A DNA stretch of 64,000 bases from Rhodoferax sp. (lineage in GTDB: Bacteria > Pseudomonadota > Gammaproteobacteria > Burkholderiales > Burkholderiaceae_C). Below are positions 29,112 to 37,652 of the stretch, one piece after another; the stretch's first letter is position 1; the number at the start of each line of letters is the position of its first letter. The notes below the pieces were generated by a model. It had not been told where the DNA came from. It made no database searches and saw nothing but the letters and a program-made list of their open reading frames with translations. Position numbers and translations under genes: made by a program. The DNA lies in NCBI GenBank assembly GCA_031291305.1, contig JARLJH010000058.1, forward strand, positions 62,001 to 126,000, in the 5' to 3' direction.

Positions 29112-29981
29112 TCAGTTGGGAAGTTCTATATCGCCGTCAAATACCACGGTGGCCGGGCCAGTCAGCATCACCGGGCTTTGCTCACCTTGCCAGGAAATGG
29201 TCAGCGTGCCGCCATGCATCTGCACGTCCACCGTCGCGTCAAGCAGGCCGAGGCGAATACCGGCAACGACGGCGGCACAGGCTCCGGTACCGCAAGCCAG
29301 CGTCTCGCCCGCGCCACGCTCATACACACGCAGGCGAATGTGGCTGCGGTCTAGCACCTGCATGAAACCGACATTCACGCTGCGCGGAAAGGCACTCAAG
29401 CCTTGGATAAGCGGGCCTTGGGTAAGCACCGGCGCGCTATCCACGTCATCCACCAGCGTCACGGCGTGTGGGTTACCCATGGATAACACCGCTACCCTAA
29501 CAATAGCTCCCTGTCCTTGTACATCAAGGGCTAGAGGCCAAAAAGACCATAAACCTGAAGACTCAGCATGCAAACCGGTGGCATCAAACGGCAGGTGCGC
29601 CAGCTCAAAATCCGGTGCTTCCATATCCACCGTGACGCGACCATCTGACTGCATTTGCAGTTGCAGCACGCGGTTCATGGTTTGCACCGTGACCAGGTCT
29701 TTGTCGGCCAGCCCCTGTCGGCGCACAAAGGCCATGAAGCAACGTGCGCCGTTGCCGCAGTGCTCCACCTCGCCACCATCGGCGTTGTGGATGACGTAGG
29801 AAAAATCAATGCCAGGGGTGCTGGAGGTACGCACTGTGAGGATCTGGTCTGCGCCCACGCCGAAGTGGCGGTCAGCCAGAAAGCGGTAGTGCTCGGGCGT
29901 CAGGCCGTAGCGGGTTTGGGTTTCGTCCAGCACCACGAAGTCGTTGCCGGCACCTTGCATTTTGGTAAAGGGGATGCGCAT
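29112..29981 (-). CDS. dapF: Diaminopimelate epimerase DapF
   Basis: A PLP-independent racemase of 289 residues converting LL- to meso-diaminopimelate for lysine and peptidoglycan. The two catalytic Cys lie in HCGNGARC (C75) and ACGTGACA (C230). Residues about 140-162 ([20 protein letters not shown]) are an insert relative to common DapF and are encoded by a copy of the dispersed palindrome (29,502-29,545), kept in frame. It supplies mesoDAP to MurE encoded upstream in the window. Confidence 0.97.
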   Translation of the reverse strand: MRIPFTKMQGAGNDFVVLDETQTRYGLTPEHYRFLADRHFGVGADQILTVRTSSTPGIDFSYVIHNADGGEVEHCGNGARCFMAFVRRQGLADKDLVTVQTMNRVLQLQMQSDGRVTVDMEAPDFELAHLPFDATGLHAESSGLWSFWPLALDVQGQGAIVRVAVLSMGNPHAVTLVDDVDSAPVLTQGPLIQGLSAFPRSVNVGFMQVLDRSHIRLRVYERGAGETLACGTGACAAVVAGIRLGLLDATVDVQMHGGTLTISWQGEQSPVMLTGPATVVFDGDIELPN

Positions 29982-30179
29982 GACTGGGATTATCTATGGA
30001 GCTCGCATTGCAAATCCACGTTTCTTCATAAAGAGCATAGCCTGGCGTTGGTGGCGGCGTTTGATGGATTCCATCCAGTGAAGTCGTTGTGTCACGGATG
30101 GTAGCGGGCGAGGTACAGGGGCCAGATCATCAGAAGCAGCCGCCGACCTTGCCAAGTCCCGCCACTGCATAATTTGCCC
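29982..30179. promoter_or_regulatory. Divergent intergenic region, dapF / NUDIX-MBL gene
   Basis: These 198 bp separate the start of dapF from the start of the plus-strand fusion gene, so both promoters must lie here. No clean -35/-10 pair or operator stands out. Nothing else is seen in it. Confidence 0.4.
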
Positions 30180-31874
30180 ATGCCACGCCTCTCCCAACTC
30201 CTGCACCCCGCACGCACACCTTCACCCGCTCGTCTGGCGGCCACTGTTTTGCTGCTGCGCGACGGCGCACAGGGTCTGGAAGTGCTGATGACGCGACGCT
30301 CGGCCAGCGCCAGTTTTGCACCCGGTGCCTATGTGTTCCCCGGTGGCAGTGTGGATGCGGCGGATGCCCAGCACCATCACCTGGCAACCCGTCGCACCGG
30401 ACAGTGCGACGAGCATCTGACGCAGGCCATCGCGGCCATCCGCGAAAGCCTGGAAGAACTCGGTGTGTTGCTGGCGCGCGATTCCGATGGCCGCTGGGCC
30501 ACTCAGGCTGATATTGAGGCGCTGGACCGCCAAGCTGACTTTTTTGCCCAATGCGGCGCGCGCGGGCTCACTTTGGCAGCAGACGAGGTCTTTGTGCTGG
30601 CCCGCTGGATCACCGACCGCGACCTGCCCAAGCGTTTTGACGTGCCGTTTCTGGTGGCGCGCATGCCTGACGGCCAAACTCCAGTAGCCGATGAGTCGGA
30701 GCAGTTTGAGCCGGTCTGGCTGCGCCCGGGCGACGCACTGGAGCGCCACGCGGTCGGCACGTTTTTCATGATCTTCCCGACAATTCGCACGCTGGAACGG
30801 CTGCTGGCCTTTGCCGATGTCGCCGCAGTGCTGCGCGCCTGCGCCGAGACCGAGGAGCCGCTGTGGTCGAGTTGCCCACGCACCGGACTCCTGGCCGGGC
30901 GCGAGACGCGCTATATGGAACACCAGATGCCGTTTGGCGAACTGGCGCTGACTTGCCCGGACGGCCAGATCGCGCACCCACTAGATTGGCAAAGCGAGCG
31001 CGTCGTGCCGCTGCTGAAGAACGTGCAACGCCTGACCGCGCCCAACCCTGGCGCCATGACTGGCCCCGGCACCAACAGCTATCTGGTGGGCGACCCGCTG
31101 ACGGGTTATATCGTCATCGACCCCGGCCCAGCCGACCCCGAGCATCTGGACAAGCTCTGGCGCGCCGCTGGCGGAGACATCCGGATGATCGTCTGCACCC
31201 ATTCGCACCCGGACCATTCACCCGGTGCGCAGCCCCTGCAAGCGATGTGCCAGGCCCATGCTAGTGCACAGCCGTCTGCCACCCCACCCATTCTGGGCCT
31301 GCCCAGCGCCCCCACCGCCCGTACTGCCAGCCAATTCAAACCTGATCGCTCTCTACAAAATAAAGAGCTGCTTGCCCTTATTCCAAAAGGGCTAGAGGGC
31401 GATTTTGCATATGAACTCAGCCACACCCTGGAAGTCATCCACACCCCCGGCCACGCGGCCAACCACCTGTGTCTAGTGCTGCTGCAAGACGGTTTGCTGT
31501 TTTCCGGCGATCACATTCTGAACGGCAGCACCACAGTGGTGGACCCACCCGATGGCGACATGAACGACTACCTCGCCTCGCTGGATCTGCTCAGCCAGAT
31601 CTGCACGACGCACGACGTGAAGTTCATCCTGCCCGCCCACGGCTATGTGATGGGCGGGCCAGATAACGAAGCGCAGGCCGCCATCGCGCGCCTGAAAGCA
31701 CACCGCCTGCAGCGCGAAGCCAAAGTCATGGCTGCCATGCAGGCGCTACCCGACGGCACACCGGACGACTGGCTGGCGCTGGCTTACGCCGATGTTCCCG
31801 AGCGTATGTGGCCAGTGGCCAAACGTTCGCTGCTGGCGCATGTGGCGCGCATTGCGTCGCAGCGGACTTATTGA
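30180..31874 (+). CDS. NUDIX hydrolase-metallo-beta-lactamase fusion protein
   Basis: About 564 residues. The N-terminal ~240 residues form a NUDIX-like domain (LAATVLLLRDG, FPGGSVDAAD, then AIRESLEELGVLL as the RExxEExG-type box). The C-terminal ~310 residues are an LACTB2-like metallo-beta-lactamase fold: MTGPGTNSYLVG, THSHPDHS metal motif, HTPGHAANHLCL and FSGDHILNGSTT, ending with a winged-helix-like tail. Such fusions occur in Burkholderiales; substrates are unknown, with nucleotides or CoA derivatives plausible. A dispersed-repeat copy (31,355-31,407) encodes part of the linker (LQNKELLALIPKGLEG). The ATG at 30180 is preferred over an upstream TTG. Confidence 0.9.
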   Translation: MPRLSQLLHPARTPSPARLAATVLLLRDGAQGLEVLMTRRSASASFAPGAYVFPGGSVDAADAQHHHLATRRTGQCDEHLTQAIAAIRESLEELGVLLARDSDGRWATQADIEALDRQADFFAQCGARGLTLAADEVFVLARWITDRDLPKRFDVPFLVARMPDGQTPVADESEQFEPVWLRPGDALERHAVGTFFMIFPTIRTLERLLAFADVAAVLRACAETEEPLWSSCPRTGLLAGRETRYMEHQMPFGELALTCPDGQIAHPLDWQSERVVPLLKNVQRLTAPNPGAMTGPGTNSYLVGDPLTGYIVIDPGPADPEHLDKLWRAAGGDIRMIVCTHSHPDHSPGAQPLQAMCQAHASAQPSATPPILGLPSAPTARTASQFKPDRSLQNKELLALIPKGLEGDFAYELSHTLEVIHTPGHAANHLCLVLLQDGLLFSGDHILNGSTTVVDPPDGDMNDYLASLDLLSQICTTHDVKFILPAHGYVMGGPDNEAQAAIARLKAHRLQREAKVMAAMQALPDGTPDDWLALAYADVPERMWPVAKRSLLAHVARIASQRTY

Positions 31875-31937
31875 TCTGGCCATGTGAACTTTGAAAGTCA
31901 GGGAGTCATTTGTCGGTCTGCTAGCGCCTTTGATAGG

Positions 31938-32011
31938 TCATTGCGGCCAAGGCAGGAAGCCTCAGACGCGCTACGCTTTGCGACATCGGCCCCCTGCCTT
32001 GGCCGCAATGA
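31938..32011. repeat. Hairpin element A: 19-bp perfect arms around a shared core
   Basis: Arms 31,938-31,956 (TCATTGCGGCCAAGGCAGG) and 31,993-32,011 are exact reverse complements. The 36-nt loop (31,957-31,992) contains CCTCAGACGCGCT and CTTTGCGACATCGGC, a core that recurs inverted in element B at 32,085-32,160. Confidence 0.9.
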
Positions 32012-32084
32012 ACTGGCACGGACTTGATCATCACGCAGTCTGAAGTCCGGGTATTGAATGCCTGCGAACTGAAGCGCTTGCAGC

Positions 32085-32160
32085 AGTGGATGGGCTATGG
32101 GGGATCGCCGATGTCGCAAAGCGAAGCGCGTCTGAGGTGAGACCCCATAGCCCATCCACT
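32085..32160. repeat. Hairpin element B: 18-bp perfect arms, same core inverted
   Basis: Arms 32,085-32,102 (AGTGGATGGGCTATGGGG) and 32,143-32,160 are exact reverse complements but unrelated to the arms of element A. The 40-nt loop contains GCCGATGTCGCAAAGCG and AGCGCGTCTGAGG, which is the reverse complement of the element A core with one mismatch over about 31 nt. Confidence 0.9.
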
Positions 32161-32222
32161 TCCACCCAGGACGCAAGACGACAAAGGCCCAAGGCCACGC
32201 CGCACGGTTAACATCCCCCGCA

Positions 32223-33029
32223 ATGATCAAACCTGCCAAACCCCTGCCCGCCAAGAATCGGCCCGTCAAACCGGATCAGGAAGGTGTGCGCCTGTCCAAA
32301 CACGTGGCGGCGCTGATCAACTGCTCTCGCCGCGAGGCCGAGCAAATCATCGAAGGCGGCTGGGTGCAGGTCAACGGCCAAGTGATCGAGGAACCCATGG
32401 CACGGGTGCTGGACCAGGCCGTGGTGGTAGACCCGCAAGCCAATCCCATGGCGCTGACCGAGGTCACCCTGTTGCTGCACAAGCCGCCCGGCTGGGAGGC
32501 GATGGCACCGCTGGGCGCCGCCAACAAACGCGTCAGACCGGCGCAGGCATTGCTAACCAACGCCACGCACTGGGCGCAGGACGAGTCGGACGAGCGCGTG
32601 CTGAAGCGCCACTTCGCCAAGCTCACCGCCGCTGTGCCGCTGGAAACTGCTGCCAGCGGACTGGTGGTATTCACCCAGGACTGGCGTGTGCTGCGCAAGC
32701 TGACCGAAGACGCCGCCTTCATCGAACATGAGTTTGTGGTGGAAGTGCAAGGCGAGGTGTCGGTCGACGCCCTGCATCGCCTGAACACGCCGCCAGCCAG
32801 CGAACGCGACACACTGCCACCTGTAAAGGTCAGCATCAACAGCACCGGTGAGACGTCCACCCGCCTGCGCTTTGCCGTTAAGGGCGCGCACCCAGGGCTG
32901 GCAGCCTATCTGTGTGAGCGCGCCGAGTTACAGATTTTGAGCATGAAGCGTCTGCGCATCGGTCGGGTCACGCTGGCGCATCTGCCCGAAGGGCAATGGC
33001 GCTATCTGGCCACGCACGAACGGTTTTAG
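32223..33029 (+). CDS. RsuA/RluF-family pseudouridine synthase homologue with altered active site
   Basis: 268 residues: an N-terminal S4 RNA-binding domain (VRLSKHVAALINCSRREAEQIIEGGWVQVNG is split over 22-52) and a C-terminal pseudouridine synthase domain opened by LLLHKPPGW. In active members the catalytic motif is R-L-D-x-x-T-x-G-L; here the matching segment is PLETAASGL, with Glu141 in place of the catalytic Asp and Pro for Arg. The protein may be inactive or may use Glu. It overlaps the convergent dipeptidase gene by 4 bp. Confidence 0.88.
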   Translation: MIKPAKPLPAKNRPVKPDQEGVRLSKHVAALINCSRREAEQIIEGGWVQVNGQVIEEPMARVLDQAVVVDPQANPMALTEVTLLLHKPPGWEAMAPLGAANKRVRPAQALLTNATHWAQDESDERVLKRHFAKLTAAVPLETAASGLVVFTQDWRVLRKLTEDAAFIEHEFVVEVQGEVSVDALHRLNTPPASERDTLPPVKVSINSTGETSTRLRFAVKGAHPGLAAYLCERAELQILSMKRLRIGRVTLAHLPEGQWRYLATHERF

Positions 33030-33598
33030 AGGCGCACCGGGTCAGCCTGTGTATGCATCAGGCTTTCCCCTTCGACCTCGTCACTGAGTCGGGGGTAGCG
33101 GGTCGGCTCGGGCAGGTTGTAATGCCACCACTCATGAGGGTGGTGCGCCCAGCCCGCATCGGTCATCAACCCCAGCAGCAGGCTGCGGTTGCGCTGCGCC
33201 TGCGGGCTGACGTCGGTGCGGCCATGGCAGGACTGCTCGGTCATTTCGTCAAATTCGGTACCCATGTCCAACGCCGTGCCGTCGGCCTGACACAGCGTCA
33301 GGTCCACCGCCACACCACGGGTATGCATCGAGCCCACACGCGGGTCGGCCACAAACATCGGATTGGGTAGTGCCGCCCACAACCGCCACTGTGCGGCGGA
33401 TGGCCGGTACGCGTCCAACACGCGCAACCGCAAGCCTTGGGCCGCTGCCTGTTCTGCAGCCGACACCAGTGCAGTCAGCGCATCCTTGTGCAAAAAAGCA
33501 AGGGCGTGGTCGTAAATCGTGGTGCCGGTGATGTTGTCAGGCGTGGCGTAGCGCAGTTCAATATCAATGGCGGGGTGGGAGATTTCTTGCAGGGGCAT
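33026..33598 (-). CDS. D-alanyl-D-alanine dipeptidase, VanX/DdpX type (peptidase M15D)
   Basis: 190 residues with the zinc metallopeptidase motifs of the M15D family: SMHTRGVAVDLTL (SxHxxGxAxD) and EWWHYN (ExxH with catalytic Glu). LRVLDAYRPSAAQW matches the family YRP segment. Chromosomal DdpX proteins recycle D-Ala-D-Ala from peptidoglycan as a carbon or nitrogen source; no vancomycin-resistance genes are nearby. No signal peptide is seen, so it is cytoplasmic. Confidence 0.92.
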   Translation of the reverse strand: MPLQEISHPAIDIELRYATPDNITGTTIYDHALAFLHKDALTALVSAAEQAAAQGLRLRVLDAYRPSAAQWRLWAALPNPMFVADPRVGSMHTRGVAVDLTLCQADGTALDMGTEFDEMTEQSCHGRTDVSPQAQRNRSLLLGLMTDAGWAHHPHEWWHYNLPEPTRYPRLSDEVEGESLMHTQADPVRL

Positions 33599-33632
33599 GG
33601 GTTGGAATTATCCTGGCTGATTCGCTGACAAG

Positions 33633-34529
33633 TTAGCCATTGAACAATTGCCCCCGCGCGGCATCGGTGATGGCCAGCACGCACGGGTGGCTGATACGCC
33701 GTTCCACAGAAACCGCATAAAACTCTTCCTCCAGCTCGTCGGTGCGGCCAATGACCAAAGCGTCATACTGAGCGCAGGTTTCTTTTTCGAGCACGCTGGG
33801 GGCCATGAATACACCCTGGCCTTCGCGGCCGAACGCCTTCATCAGCGCAGCATCGTCAAACTCACCGACCACCACCGGGGTCAGTTGATGTCGCGCAAAC
33901 CAGCCATCCAGTTGCCGACGCACCGACGAGGTGGGCCCGGGCACCAGCATCGGCAAACCATCCAGACAATCTGGAAACTGCCCTTTGATGCGGGGCTGTA
34001 GTCCCGGCGAGCAAAAAAAACTCATGTCGCTGCGCCCCAGTGCGTGGTTGAATGCCTTGACGCTGACGCGCTTTGGCATCGGCTCATCGGCGATCACCAA
34101 ATCCAGACGCTGCAGAGCCAGTTGGGCCAGCAAATCATCAAATGTGCCCTCGCGGGCCAGCAATTTGACCGGCTGATCCAATGACAGCGCAGGCTCCAGC
34201 AAGCGATACGCCACCGACTTCGACACCGAATCTGTCACACCAACGCGAAAATCCAGCCGCTTCGGTGCCCCGCGAACCTGTCGCAATGCGCTCTCCAGGT
34301 CTTGTCCCAGGCTGAAAATCTGGTCGGCATAACCCAGCGCCAGACGACCCTGTTCGGTGAGCTCCAACTGCCGCCCACTTTTGCGGAACAGATCGTGCCC
34401 GAGCCAGTCTTCCAGCAGTTTGATCTGGCCTGAAATCGTTTGTGGCGTGGTGTGCAGTTGCTCACCGGCACGCATGATGCCGCCAGCACGCGCGGTCACC
34501 CAAAAATAATAAAGATGCTTGAAATTCAT
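33633..34529 (-). CDS. nhaR: LysR-family regulator, NhaR type
   Basis: 298 residues with an N-terminal winged helix-turn-helix (MNFKHLYYFWVTARAGGIMRA opening, TTPQTISGQIKLLEDWLG recognition helix) and a periplasmic-binding-like effector domain. The start sequence and overall pattern match NhaR, an activator of the Na+/H+ antiporter gene nhaA in E. coli. No nhaA lies in this window, so the target is remote or different. It is divergent from the Rrf2-type gene. Confidence 0.85.
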   Translation of the reverse strand: MNFKHLYYFWVTARAGGIMRAGEQLHTTPQTISGQIKLLEDWLGHDLFRKSGRQLELTEQGRLALGYADQIFSLGQDLESALRQVRGAPKRLDFRVGVTDSVSKSVAYRLLEPALSLDQPVKLLAREGTFDDLLAQLALQRLDLVIADEPMPKRVSVKAFNHALGRSDMSFFCSPGLQPRIKGQFPDCLDGLPMLVPGPTSSVRRQLDGWFARHQLTPVVVGEFDDAALMKAFGREGQGVFMAPSVLEKETCAQYDALVIGRTDELEEEFYAVSVERRISHPCVLAITDAARGQLFNG

Positions 34530-34595
34530 TGAACCGGCACCATTTATGCAGAGAATAATTCGATTTTTCCGAAGTTTAAATGTCTTAAATACGAA

Positions 34596-34624
34596 TTTTC
34601 ACGAAGTGAGTTGAACTTTATAGT
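34596..34624 (+). promoter_or_regulatory. Candidate promoter of the Rrf2-type regulator
   Basis: TTTTCA (34,596-34,601) and TATAGT (34,619-34,624) are spaced by 17 bp, 44 bp upstream of the ATG at 34,668. The surrounding 34,530-34,667 is AT-rich. GACAGGAGTAAGAAAG supplies the Shine-Dalgarno sequence. Confidence 0.4.
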
Positions 34625-34667
34625 TTGATCCGTGTCATCTTCACAGACACTGACAGGAGTAAGAAAG

Positions 34668-35192
34668 ATGCGTTTAAGTACCAAAGGCCGTTTTGCCGTC
34701 ACCGCCATGATTGATGTGGCCCTGCGTGAAAAACTGGGGCCTGTGCCGCTGTCTGACATTTCCGCACGCCAGCAGATTTCGCTGTCGTACCTGGAGCAAA
34801 TGTTCAGCAAGCTGCGCCAGCAAGGTCTGGTGCACAGTACCCGTGGCCCCGGCGGCGGCTACACCTTGGGCCATCGCACCGATGCCATCACAGTCGCCGA
34901 CATCATTGGCGCAGTGGAGGACGCGACGCCCGAAGTCAAGACAGCCGACGCCTCGGCCAGCAAGGACATGGCGCAGGATTTGTGGGACTCGATGAACGCC
35001 AAGGTGTTTGAGTTCATGCAGTCCGTCACCTTGCGCAGCTTGGTGCTGGAGCAGTTGGCCAAAGGCGTGAAGATCGAACAAAAACCTGCGCCCAACCGGG
35101 GTGTGTTCAAAAAGCCCAGCCTGCAAACCGTGCGCACCAATGCGCCGAACTCTGTGTTTGCACTGGGTCAATCGCTGCTGGTACGCAGCTAA
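34668..35192 (+). CDS. Rrf2-family regulator, IscR-like but without any cysteine
   Basis: 174 residues starting MRLSTKGRFAVTAM, the Rrf2/IscR winged helix opening, with the recognition region SLSYLEQMFSKLRQQGLV and wing RGPGGGYTL. IscR binds a [2Fe-2S] cluster through three Cys after the V-D-x-x-x-D-A-T segment. Here the aligned stretch VEDATPEVKTADASASKDMA has none, and the whole protein is Cys-free. It cannot bind a cluster through Cys. It lies upstream of rnpB and cysK, recalling the cluster-free CymR regulators of cysteine metabolism. No isc genes are nearby. An upstream in-frame ATG at 34632 adds 12 residues without a Shine-Dalgarno sequence. Confidence 0.88.
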   Translation: MRLSTKGRFAVTAMIDVALREKLGPVPLSDISARQQISLSYLEQMFSKLRQQGLVHSTRGPGGGYTLGHRTDAITVADIIGAVEDATPEVKTADASASKDMAQDLWDSMNAKVFEFMQSVTLRSLVLEQLAKGVKIEQKPAPNRGVFKKPSLQTVRTNAPNSVFALGQSLLVRS

Positions 35193-35198
35193 TTCAGC

Positions 35199-35236
35199 GC
35201 TATCCCTTATAAAACCTGGGCTAGCTGCTATAAAAA
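35199..35236. repeat. Dispersed palindromic repeat copy
   Basis: GCTATCCCTTATAAAACC then GGGCTAGCTGCTAT, between the regulator stop and the 3' end of rnpB. Same family as copies at 39,463, 41,553, 42,962, 44,637, 49,525 and 50,325. Confidence 0.7.
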
Positions 35237-35238
35237 GT

Positions 35239-35677
35239 GTGAAGCCCACCGATAAGCCGGATTCTGTGCGCCCGGGTTTCCCCAGGCGTGACTGCCATTA
35301 ATCTGGGCCACTGATCACTCAGTGGCTCGGTGCTACCTACCCGCCAACTCCGGGGGCCCCGTCAACGTTGGCCTACTTGGTATTGCTGCGCGTAGAGATT
35401 GCCCGTTTCACCCATTGCAGGCAGAGCCCGCTATGGATGGCTATGCGCTCCCGGTTACCCGGGGGCTGGCTTGCGCCAACCTACACACATAGAACACCCG
35501 AAACAGGATACCTACGCCGACTCGTCTCTGTTGCTCTGATCCTCACCTTATACCCAGGCCTTGCGGCTCAGGCTTTCAGTGGACAGCCGTTAGCTGCTAC
35601 GCTGCCCTATGCAGTCCGGACGTTCCTCCAGTGCTCTGTTTCCAGAATTGCACCAGCGGCAGTCTGGCGGGCTTCAC
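35239..35677 (-). ncRNA. rnpB: RNase P RNA, bacterial type A
   Basis: The minus strand reads from the P1 5' arm GTGAAGCCCGCC (35,677 down) to the 3' arm GGTGGGCTTCAC (35,239-35,250), which pair over 12 bp. Conserved blocks are present: GAGGAACGTCCGGACT with GCATAGGGCAG, CAGCTAACGGCTG, AGGGTGAAACGG-like ATGGGTGAAACGGGC, GTAGGCCAACG, and the terminal CACAGAATCCGGCTTATCGG. About 439 nt, somewhat longer than typical. A GATAAT box (35,684-35,689) sits where the -10 would be. It is transcribed opposite to its neighbours. Confidence 0.95.
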
Positions 35678-35837
35678 GCTCTGATTATCGTTGCAATCCT
35701 CTAGCGCTCATCCACTCCTGCGCCAACTTGCCCGAGCCGCGCCTGCCCGTCGACATAAGCTTATAACCAGATGAGCACAACAACTGGTTCAAAATGACTC
35801 CATCCATCCACCCCGCGTAAGCAACTCAGGAGCACAA

Positions 35838-36755
35838 ATGAAAGCCGACAACGTCTTGCAAACCATTGGCAACACACCGCACATCCGCATCAACCGCCTG
35901 TTTGGCGACACGCACAAGGTGTATGTGAAATCCGAGCGCAGCAACCCGGGCGGCTCCATCAAGGACCGCATTGCTTTGGCCATGGTTGAAGCTGCAGAAA
36001 AATCAGGCGAATTGAAACCCGGCGCGACCATCATTGAACCCACCTCCGGCAACACTGGCGTGGGACTGGCGCTGGTGGCTGCAGTCAAGGGCTACAAACT
36101 GATTCTGGTCATGCCCGACAGCATGAGCATCGAGCGCCGTCGACTGATGTTGGCCTATGGCGCCAGTTTCGATTTGACACCTCGTGAAAAAGGCATGAAA
36201 GGCGCCATTGCCCGCGCCCAAGAGTTGTCGCTGACGATTCCAGGTTCGTGGATTCCCCAGCAGTTTGACAACCCGGCCAACCCGGCAGTGCATGCACGCA
36301 CCACCGCACAAGAAATTTTGGCGGATTTTCCCGATGGCATTGACGTACTGATCACCGGCGTGGGCACGGGCGGCCACCTGAGTGGCGTGGCACAAGTGCT
36401 CAAGACCCAATGGCCGCAGCTCAAGGTATTTGCCGTGGAGCCGTCAGCCTCGCCGGTGATCTCGGGTGGCGCAGCTGCACCGCACCCGATTCAGGGCATC
36501 GGCGCGGGTTTCATTCCCAAGAACCTGAATGTGGAATTGCTCGACGGCGTGATTCAGGTGGAAGGCGAGCCCGCACGTGAATACGCCCGGCGCAGCGCGG
36601 CTGAAGAAGGCCTGCTGGTAGGCATTTCCAGCGGTGCCACACTGGCCGCCATTGCGCAAAAACTGCCCGACATCCCGGCAGGTGCTACCGTTCTGGGCTT
36701 CAACTACGACACGGGTGAACGCTATCTGTCGGTGGAAGGCTTTTTGCCGACCTGA
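35838..36755 (+). CDS. cysK: Cysteine synthase (O-acetylserine sulfhydrylase) CysK
   Basis: A fold-type II PLP enzyme of 305 residues making cysteine from O-acetylserine and sulfide. [12 protein letters not shown] contains the PLP-lysine, [12 protein letters not shown] the substrate loop, [12 protein letters not shown] the phosphate-binding loop and [11 protein letters not shown] the C-terminal signature. CysK rather than CysM is favoured by the loop and length. CAGGAG precedes the ATG. The last 56 bp overlap the 3' end of the convergent AlkD-like gene. Confidence 0.95.
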   Translation: MKADNVLQTIGNTPHIRINRLFGDTHKVYVKSERSNPGGSIKDRIALAMVEAAEKSGELKPGATIIEPTSGNTGVGLALVAAVKGYKLILVMPDSMSIERRRLMLAYGASFDLTPREKGMKGAIARAQELSLTIPGSWIPQQFDNPANPAVHARTTAQEILADFPDGIDVLITGVGTGGHLSGVAQVLKTQWPQLKVFAVEPSASPVISGGAAAPHPIQGIGAGFIPKNLNVELLDGVIQVEGEPAREYARRSAAEEGLLVGISSGATLAAIAQKLPDIPAGATVLGFNYDTGERYLSVEGFLPT

Positions 36756-37512
36756 ACGTTCCCGCCAGCAGAGCGGCCCGCTTGTCGGGCGCAAAACGCT
36801 CAATGGCGTAGCGCAACATGGTGCGTGGCATGACCTGCTGGTGAATGCTCAGAAAGTCTTCCAAGACCGCTGCGTCGCGCTTGCCCAGTTCGCGCAGCAT
36901 CCAGCCGCAGGCCTTGTGCATCAGGTCCTGCGGGTCAGCCAGCAGCATCTCGACTAGGCGCAAGGTGTCGGCAAAATCCTTGGCCCGAATGAAAGTCAAC
37001 GTGGCCAGCACGGCGATCCGTCTGTCCCACAGACTGCGAGACTGCGCCAGTTCAACCAATAACGCCCGATCCCGCGTCAGCAAGTGCGCGCCAACAATGT
37101 TGGGCGCCGAGCTGTCCACCAGATTCCAGTTGTTGACCCGATGGCGATGGGCCAAATACAACTGGTACACCTTGTCTTGGATAGCCACGTCACCCTGTTG
37201 GTACCGCCCGGCCAGAATCAACAAAGCCAGCAACCGCTCTTCGTTGTAAGGTGATGCCAACAAGGTTTCACAATCAACCAGTGGTAGCCGTCGAAACTGC
37301 TTGGCCATCTGCCGCACGGCAGGCACCACAATGCCCAGAAATTGGTCTCCCTCACCATACTGACCTGGCCCGGTTTTGAAAAATCCGGCCAAGAACTTCG
37401 CTTTCTCGGGTTCGGCTTGCGCCCGCATGGCCGCTTGGACACGCTGGCAGTCTGACGCCCCGGCGCTTTCCGGGTTGGCGGGCAGGTTGGAGGTGGGCGT
37501 CATGGCCGACAT
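36700..37512 (-). CDS. DNA alkylation repair protein, AlkD-like HEAT-repeat
   Basis: About 270 residues. After a polar N-terminus the protein follows the AlkD pattern of helical repeats: [59 protein letters not shown] and [18 protein letters not shown]. AlkD-type glycosylases remove bulky cationic alkylated bases. The start among 37,587, 37,512 and 37,503 is uncertain; 37,512 leaves room for a divergent promoter. The last ~18 codons are antisense to the end of cysK, so the C-terminus is unusual. Confidence 0.86.
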   Translation of the reverse strand: MSAMTPTSNLPANPESAGASDCQRVQAAMRAQAEPEKAKFLAGFFKTGPGQYGEGDQFLGIVVPAVRQMAKQFRRLPLVDCETLLASPYNEERLLALLILAGRYQQGDVAIQDKVYQLYLAHRHRVNNWNLVDSSAPNIVGAHLLTRDRALLVELAQSRSLWDRRIAVLATLTFIRAKDFADTLRLVEMLLADPQDLMHKACGWMLRELGKRDAAVLEDFLSIHQQVMPRTMLRYAIERFAPDKRAALLAGTFRSAKSLPPTDSVHPCRS

Positions 37513-37652
37513 TGTCAACGCAGAACAAACCTGAAGCGTCAGATTGCAAACGGCTGCGCTGGTCACCGGCCCTGTCAAGACCAGCAATGCAGCGAGTGAG
37601 ACTGTTGGCGCGATTTATCATCACCCCCCTGCTTGATAAACACGAGCCCACC

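Larger units (their letters stand above)
31875..32222. other. Intergenic region with two hairpin elements
   Basis: A 348-bp gap between two plus-strand genes. No ORF of credible composition is seen. It holds two long perfect stem-loops annotated separately; together they occupy about 150 bp. Confidence 0.6.

Noticed and set aside
27790-29799. 669-codon open frame on the plus strand opposite xerC, DUF484 and dapF
   Set aside because: Shadow of three recognised genes with third-position GC bias; no domain or start signal.
33026-33598. Vancomycin-resistance gene vanX
   Set aside because: Only the dipeptidase is present; no vanH/vanA or vanRS genes. A chromosomal recycling DdpX-type enzyme is more likely.
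34668-35192. Annotation as canonical IscR (iron-sulfur sensor)
   Set aside because: None of the three cluster-binding Cys is present and isc genes are absent from the window, so only the Rrf2 family name is supported.
35239-35677. Plus-strand protein ORF at 35,368-35,766
   Set aside because: The region is the complement of RNase P RNA with conserved P1 pairing and core blocks.
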